Source: JAAFIW01 sp031414805 (GTDB taxonomy: Bacteria; Pseudomonadota; Gammaproteobacteria; Burkholderiales; Burkholderiaceae_C). Taken from it: DNA of 64,000 nucleotides. The position numbers and the translations under genes are program-made. Below, in pieces: positions 60,701 through 64,000 of this stretch. Position 1 is the stretch's first letter. Each line of letters opens with the position of its first letter. The notes beneath the pieces were generated by a model. It saw only the letters and a program-made list of their open reading frames with translations, was not told the origin of the DNA and ran no database searches. The stretch is from positions 1-64,000 of the forward strand of contig JANOQJ010000026.1 in the NCBI GenBank assembly GCA_031414805.1, read 5' to 3'.

Positions 60701-61738
60701 CATGGCCGCGTCGTGAATCTTGCTCAGGTTGTGGTTGAGGCGGGTGACTTCCAGCCACTGGGCATCGGGCGTCACCATGCGCCAGCTGGCCAGGTTGTCC
60801 AGCGCGGTACCCCAGAGCACTGCTTTTTTGCCGCCCGCATTCATGGCGATGTTGCCGCCGATGCACGAAGCTTCGGCGCTGGTGGGGTCGACCGCAAACA
60901 CAAAACCAGCCGCTTCAGCAGCATCCGCCACACGCTGAGTGACCACGCCGGCTTCGGTCCACAAGGTGGCCACGGGTTGGTCAACGCCGGGCAGCCGCGT
61001 CATTTCGACCTTGCTCATGGCCTCCAGCTTTTCGGTGTTGATCACCGCGCTTTTCCAGGTCAAAGGAATCGCGCCACCGGTGTAACCGGTGCCGCCGCCA
61101 CGCGGAATGATGGTCAGGCCCAGGTCAATACAGCCTTTGACCAAGCCGGCCATTTCGGCCTCGGTGTCCGGTGTCAGCACCACAAACGGGTACTCGACCC
61201 GCCAGTCGGTGGCGTCCGTCACGTGGCTCACACGCGAGAGGCCGTCGAACTTGATGTTGTCGGCAGCTGTCACCTTGCGCAGCGCTTTGGTGGCAAGTTG
61301 CCGCAGCTTGGCCACTTCAATAAACGTAGCATCAAACGCAGTAACAGCCAGGGCTGCAGCCGCCAACAGCTCTGAAACCAGCGTGTCACGAGCCGAATCA
61401 GCCGCCGGGGTGCGGCGCTTTTCAACCTCGCCCAGCCGATGGCGCAAGGCATCGACCAACTGGCGGCGGCGCTTGGGGTTGTCCAGCAAATCGTCTTGCA
61501 GATACGGGTTGCGCTGCACCACCCAGATGTCGCCCAGCACCTCATACAACATGCGGGCCGAGCGGCCGGTGCGGCGCTCGTCGCGCAGGCTGTTGAGCAA
61601 ATCCCACGCCCGACTGCCCAACAGGCGGATCACGATCTCGCGGTCGGAGAACGAGGTGTAGTTGTAGGGAATTTCTCGCAGGCGCGGTGCCTCTGTGGCC
61701 GTGGCCAGCAACTGGTGCAGGGGTATGGGTGCGTTCAT
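57731..61738 (-). CDS. DUF3683-containing FAD/Fe-S oxidoreductase
   Basis: A 1335-residue multidomain enzyme, probably a lactate- or glycolate-type dehydrogenase. Order: DUF3683 (about 1–150); FAD-binding PCMH (about 190–330, IPRGGGTGYTGGA); FAD-oxidase C-terminal domain (about 340–790, HMHAGDGNVHTNLPV); two Fe-S motifs CLRCGKCKPVC (about 864) and CTVCHKCLSPCPV (about 924); two CCG domains (CCGYPQRGSG near 1108, CCGESGTLG near 1228). Residues about 796–828 (RDWLGQTAGAAAPSGGRKLHE) are a repeat-derived insert between the FAD and Fe-S halves. The HIT gene follows. Confidence 0.9.
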   Translation of the reverse strand: MNAPIPLHQLLATATEAPRLREIPYNYTSFSDREIVIRLLGSRAWDLLNSLRDERRTGRSARMLYEVLGDIWVVQRNPYLQDDLLDNPKRRRQLVDALRHRLGEVEKRRTPAADSARDTLVSELLAAAALAVTAFDATFIEVAKLRQLATKALRKVTAADNIKFDGLSRVSHVTDATDWRVEYPFVVLTPDTEAEMAGLVKGCIDLGLTIIPRGGGTGYTGGAIPLTWKSAVINTEKLEAMSKVEMTRLPGVDQPVATLWTEAGVVTQRVADAAEAAGFVFAVDPTSAEASCIGGNIAMNAGGKKAVLWGTALDNLASWRMVTPDAQWLEVTRLNHNLSKIHDAAMASFELKYFEADGKTPVRTERLDIPGPSFRKEGLGKDVTDKFLSGLPGIQKEGCDGLITSGRWILHRMPQHTRTVCLEFFGHARDAVPSIVEIKDFMFAEAKRTGVLLAGLEHLDDRYLKAVGYTTKSKKGGLPKMVLVGDIAGDDADVVARATSEVVRIANSRNGEGFVAISPEARKKFWLDRKRTAAISKHTNAFKINEDVVIPLPRMAEYTDGIERINIELSLANKIRMADELEAFFTQGNLPLGKQDDAMAIPSAELLEDRVSQALSLVRAVRALWQGWLHDVEPLFEKLQSHELRASWKTQLRAPLASIFTGTAFAPILEECTAIHKRVLKGKVWAALHMHAGDGNVHTNLPVNSDDYDMLQTAHAAVKRIMKLARSLDGVISGEHGIGITKLEFLTDAELQPFTDYKQRVDPEGRFNKGKLLRIKEPPEFSGVDTKNATVITDSFKQGPRDWLGQTAGAAAPSGGRKLHEVSDRGGSIHADLTNAYTPSFGLMGHESLIMQQSDIGAIADSIKDCLRCGKCKPVCATHVPRANLLYSPRNKILATSLLIEAFLYEEQTRRGVSIKHWEEFEDVADHCTVCHKCLSPCPVKIDFGDVTMNMRNLLRKMGKKSFRPGNAAAMFFLNATNPDTIKLMRTAMVGVGFKAQRLANDLLRGLAKKQTAKPKSTLGPAPIKEQVIHFINKKMPGGLPKKTARALLDIEDADYVPIIRNPVATTAETEAVFYFPGCGSERLFSQVGLATQAMLWHAGVQTVLPPGYLCCGYPQRGSGQFDKAEKIITDNRVLFHRVANTLNYLDIKTVVVSCGTCYDQLQGYEFDKIFPGSRIIDIHEYLLEKNITLPGGGAYLYHDPCHSPMKLQEPMKTVKALVGENVLQNERCCGESGTLGVTRPDISTQVRFRKEEELRKGETDLREKAGLDAKADIKILTSCPSCLQGLTRYGNDLQNGLLEADYIVVEMANKILGKDWLPTYVAAANQGGIERVLV
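59268..59350. repeat. CCCCCCGAGGGGG-type repeat inside the FAD oxidoreductase
   Basis: CTTCCTGCCCCCCGAGGGGG with GCCGCTGCGCCAGCGGTC and GGCCAAGCC, two short hairpins. Read in frame on the minus strand as an insert in the oxidoreductase. I associate this sequence type with intergenic repeats in Comamonadaceae; within this window I see it only here. Confidence 0.75.
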
Positions 61739-61957
61739 GTGGTTGTAGGACCCCCAAACCTGGGTGCTGAAACGAGGGCGTTTAAGGGCAAAAGCATGTT
61801 ACCGCAGCAAGGCATGGCCCTATGGCAAACCCTGATTGCGGCGTTTTAGCCGGTGCGGGTTCAATGACCTACCGTATTTGGCAGGGTCTTGCCGACGCAC
61901 TGTCACACAAGCTTCTTAATCTCCCAGCCTTTCCATCCGTCGTTTTCAGGAGCTTTC

Positions 61958-63262
61958 ATGAAATTTCACCTCACCGCCGCCGCCCTGGCCGCAGCCGCCT
62001 TTTTTCCTATCCAGGCCCAAGCCCAAACTGAAATTCAGTGGTGGCATTCGATGGGCGGTGCCCTGGGCGAGTGGGTCAACGACCTGGCCAAGGACTACAA
62101 CGCCAGCCAGAAAGACTACAAAGTGGTGCCCACTTTCAAAGGCAGCTATGACGAGTCCATGACCGCCGCCATCGCCGCCTTCCGCTCGGGCAATGCGCCG
62201 CACATCCTGCAGGTGTTCGAGGTGGGCACAGCCACCATGATGGCCAGCAAACAGGCCATCGTGCCGGTTTCGGATGTCATGAAAAAAGCCAATGTGGCGT
62301 TTGACGGCAACGCTTACGTGCCTGCCGTGGCCGGTTACTACACCGCCCCCAATGGCCAGATGTTGAGCTTCCCGTTCAACAGCTCGACCACCGTTTTCCA
62401 CTACAACAAAGACGCCCTGAAGGCTGCGGGTGTAGACAAAGTTCCAACTACCTGGCCCGAGGTGGCGCTCGCCGCTGCGAAGCTCAAGTCCAACGGCCAC
62501 AAGTGCCCGTTCACCACCAGCTGGCAGAGCTGGACCCAGTTGGAAAGCTTCTCCGCCTGGCACAACACCGAGTTTGCCACCAAGGGCAACGGTATGCGCG
62601 GCACCGATGCACGCCTTTCGTTCAACACCCCGCTGCACGTGCGGCACATTGAAAACCTGGCCAACATGGCCAAGCAAGGCCTGTTTGTCTACAAAGGCCG
62701 TGGCAATGCGGCAGACGCCACTTATGTATCAGGTGAGTGCGCCATGTTCACCGGCTCGTCAGCCCTGTATGGCAACCTGAAGCGCAACGCCAAGTTTGGC
62801 TACGGCATCGGTGCCCTGCCCTACTACCCTGATGTGGCCGGTGCACCACAAAACACCGTGATTGGCGGCGCCAGCCTGTGGACCATGTCGGGCAAGAAAG
62901 CTGAAGAGTACAAGGGTGTGGCCGGGTTCTACGCCTTCCTGTCGCGCCCCGAAGAAGCCGCCAAAAGCCACCAGCGCACCGGCTACCTGCCGCTGACCAA
63001 GGCTTCGTATGAGATGACCGAAAAGTCGAATTTCTACAAAGAAAACCCCGGCACCGATGTATCGGTGACGCAGATGATCCGCAAGACCACCGACAAGTCA
63101 CGCGGCATTCGCCTGGGTAATTTTGTGCAGATCCGCGCGATCAACGACGAAGAGCTGGAACAGGTCTGGGCTGGCAAGAAAACCGCCCAGGAAGCGCTTG
63201 ACACGGCGGTGAAGCGGGGCAATGAGCAACTGGAGCGGTTCCAGAAGGCGAATAAGAGCTAA
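61958..63262 (+). CDS. ugpB: Glycerol-3-phosphate ABC transporter substrate-binding protein
   Basis: A 434-residue periplasmic binding protein with a signal peptide (1–22, ending AQA-Q). TEIQWWHSMGGALGEWVNDLAKDYNASQ, PFNSSTTVFHYNKDAL and GGASLWTMSGK are typical of UgpB. It captures sn-glycerol-3-phosphate or glycerophosphodiesters. AGGAG lies 5 bases before ATG 61958. The permease gene ugpA follows after a repeat-filled gap. Confidence 0.94.
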   Translation: MKFHLTAAALAAAAFFPIQAQAQTEIQWWHSMGGALGEWVNDLAKDYNASQKDYKVVPTFKGSYDESMTAAIAAFRSGNAPHILQVFEVGTATMMASKQAIVPVSDVMKKANVAFDGNAYVPAVAGYYTAPNGQMLSFPFNSSTTVFHYNKDALKAAGVDKVPTTWPEVALAAAKLKSNGHKCPFTTSWQSWTQLESFSAWHNTEFATKGNGMRGTDARLSFNTPLHVRHIENLANMAKQGLFVYKGRGNAADATYVSGECAMFTGSSALYGNLKRNAKFGYGIGALPYYPDVAGAPQNTVIGGASLWTMSGKKAEEYKGVAGFYAFLSRPEEAAKSHQRTGYLPLTKASYEMTEKSNFYKENPGTDVSVTQMIRKTTDKSRGIRLGNFVQIRAINDEELEQVWAGKKTAQEALDTAVKRGNEQLERFQKANKS

Positions 63263-63268
63263 CCGGGC

Positions 63269-63388
63269 TTAGCCCCTTCCCCCGCTGGGGGAAGGTTGGG
63301 ATGGGGGCATGCGGCGCGAAGCACTTCCAGACGGATAGTCAGCAGCACACATGCCCCCATCCCTGCCTTCCCCCAGAGGGGGAAGGAG
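63269..63388. repeat. REP-like hairpin between ugpB and ugpA
   Basis: CCTTCCCCCGCTGGGGGAAGG then TTGGGATGGGGGCATG (about 63276–63311) faces CATGCCCCCATCCCTGCC and TTCCCCCAGAGGGGGAAGG (about 63350–63386). Same family as 3027–3172. Such hairpins after binding-protein genes often stabilise the upstream mRNA. Confidence 0.88.
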
Positions 63389-63397
63389 AAAATACTA

Positions 63398-63464
63398 GTC
63401 AAATCGCCCTCCAGCCCATGTATTCATTGCTCAAGCAGCTATTATTTTGATAGTAAACAAGAAT
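63398..63464. repeat. Dispersed repeat, copy 18
   Basis: AAATCGCCCTCCAGCCCATG then TTGCTCAAGCAGCTATTATT. It ends 9 bases before the ugpA GTG, so it forms the ugpA leader. Confidence 0.9.
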
Positions 63465-63472
63465 TAAACACC

Positions 63473-64000
63473 GTGGAAAAACGAGTCCGATTCAAATCCC
63501 GCTGGTTGCCCTGGCTGCTGGTGGCGCCGCAAATGGTGGTGGTGCTTGTGTTTTTCTTCTGGCCCGCCAGCCAGGCCCTGTACCAAAGCCTGCTCACGCA
63601 AGATGCCTTTGGCACCTCCACCGAATTTGTCGGCCTGGAGAATTTCAAGAATCTGTTTGCTGACAGCACCTACCTCGCCTCGTTTTACACCACCGCCGTG
63701 TTCTCGGTGCTGGTCGCCGTCAGTGGCTTGACGATTGCCCTGCTGCTGGCGGTGATGGCCGACAGCGTGCTCAAAGGCGCGTCGGCCTACAAAACCCTGC
63801 TGATCTGGCCCTACGCCGTGGCTCCCGTGGTGGCCGGTGTGTTGTGGGTCTTCATGTTCGCCTCGCCGATGGGCGTGGTGTCGTATGCGCTGCAATCCAT
63901 CGGCATTCAGTGGAACCACCTGCTGAATGCCAACCACGCCATGACCTTGATCGTGGTCGCCGCTGTCTGGAAGCAGATTTCCTACAACTTCCTGTTCTTT
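63473..64000 (+). CDS. ugpA: Glycerol-3-phosphate ABC transporter permease (partial)
   Basis: The first 176 codons of UgpA; the gene runs off the window edge. It begins GTG GAA AAA CGA, translated EKRVRFKSRWLPWLLVAPQM, followed by hydrophobic helices (VVVLVFFFWPASQALYQSL, VFSVLVAVSGLTIALLLAV, LIWPYAVAPVVAGVLWVFMF). It pairs with UgpE to form the channel served by UgpB. No ATG is available; a weak A-rich stretch precedes the GTG. Confidence 0.9.
   Translation, partial: MEKRVRFKSRWLPWLLVAPQMVVVLVFFFWPASQALYQSLLTQDAFGTSTEFVGLENFKNLFADSTYLASFYTTAVFSVLVAVSGLTIALLLAVMADSVLKGASAYKTLLIWPYAVAPVVAGVLWVFMFASPMGVVSYALQSIGIQWNHLLNANHAMTLIVVAAVWKQISYNFLFF

Noticed and set aside
842..63464. CRISPR array
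   Set aside because: The repeated unit is dispersed over the window at irregular distances of 0.6–7 kb in both orientations, with no regular spacers and no cas genes.

Overview
The window reads as chromosomal DNA of a GC-rich betaproteobacterium of the order Burkholderiales, most likely family Comamonadaceae (Rhodoferax/Polaromonas/Limnohabitans-like). This rests on gene content and order (fmdB–DUF502–aspS–nudB, DUF971–ubiE–Tim44–ubiJ–ubiB, a DUF3683 FAD/Fe-S oxidoreductase, ugpB–ugpA, scoAB with a PAS-LuxR regulator) and on a ~60-bp dispersed repeat of a kind I associate with this family. No rRNA, phage, transposase or CRISPR array is visible. There is one tRNA (Met, CAT).

Layout. 0.2–0.8 kb: AbrB-type antitoxin and Doc toxin. 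0.9–4.4 kb (minus): msrA, an FtsX-type ABC transporter, a small Cys-containing secreted protein and a DUF3299 protein. 4.5–7.4 kb: glutaryl-CoA dehydrogenase, a FecR-domain protein and a carboxymuconolactone-decarboxylase-like protein. 7.5–14.5 kb: a complete type I Wadjet (jetABCD) anti-plasmid SMC system. 14.6–18.9 kb: PAS-LuxR regulator divergent from a 3-oxoacid CoA-transferase (scoAB), then a FixL/FixJ-like two-component pair. 19–26.5 kb: small enzymes and regulators, an ABC exporter, miaB and a small secreted protein. 26.7–33.8 kb: a 2341-residue ExeM/NucH-like exonuclease with many adhesion-type domains. 34–35.8 kb: cytochrome b561 and two YceI proteins, ending in a strong terminator. 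35.8–42.8 kb (minus): tRNA-Met, VWA protein, then a ybhP–clsB–exonuclease–SRPBCC–toxin/antitoxin–ATP-dependent ligase cluster. 43–47.3 kb: fmdB–DUF502–aspS–(antitoxin–ccdB)–nudB. 47.6–57.7 kb: SSS symporter, ubiquinone genes, an orphan TpsB with a double-FecR protein, and a HIT protein. 57.7–61.7 kb: a 1335-residue FAD/Fe-S oxidoreductase. 62–64 kb: ugpB and the start of ugpA, cut by the window edge.

The most unusual signal is not a gene. About 18 copies of one ~60-bp repeat (core CTGCT-TG-AGCAG) are scattered through the window. Four of them lie inside protein-coding sequence, all in the same orientation and the same reading frame. In each of the four, the TGA that the common core would place in that frame is replaced by TCA, CCA or CGA, while the hairpin arms stay largely intact. 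One copy encodes the hydrophobic core of a signal peptide; others form inserts in a DNA ligase and a cardiolipin synthase and the tail of an FmdB protein. Other palindromic repeat families have likewise become coding in the ligase, an ABC ATPase and the FAD oxidoreductase. Three toxin-antitoxin modules are present, two of them embedded in housekeeping or repair operons, and one has an antitoxin that looks like a Phd/CcdA chimera.
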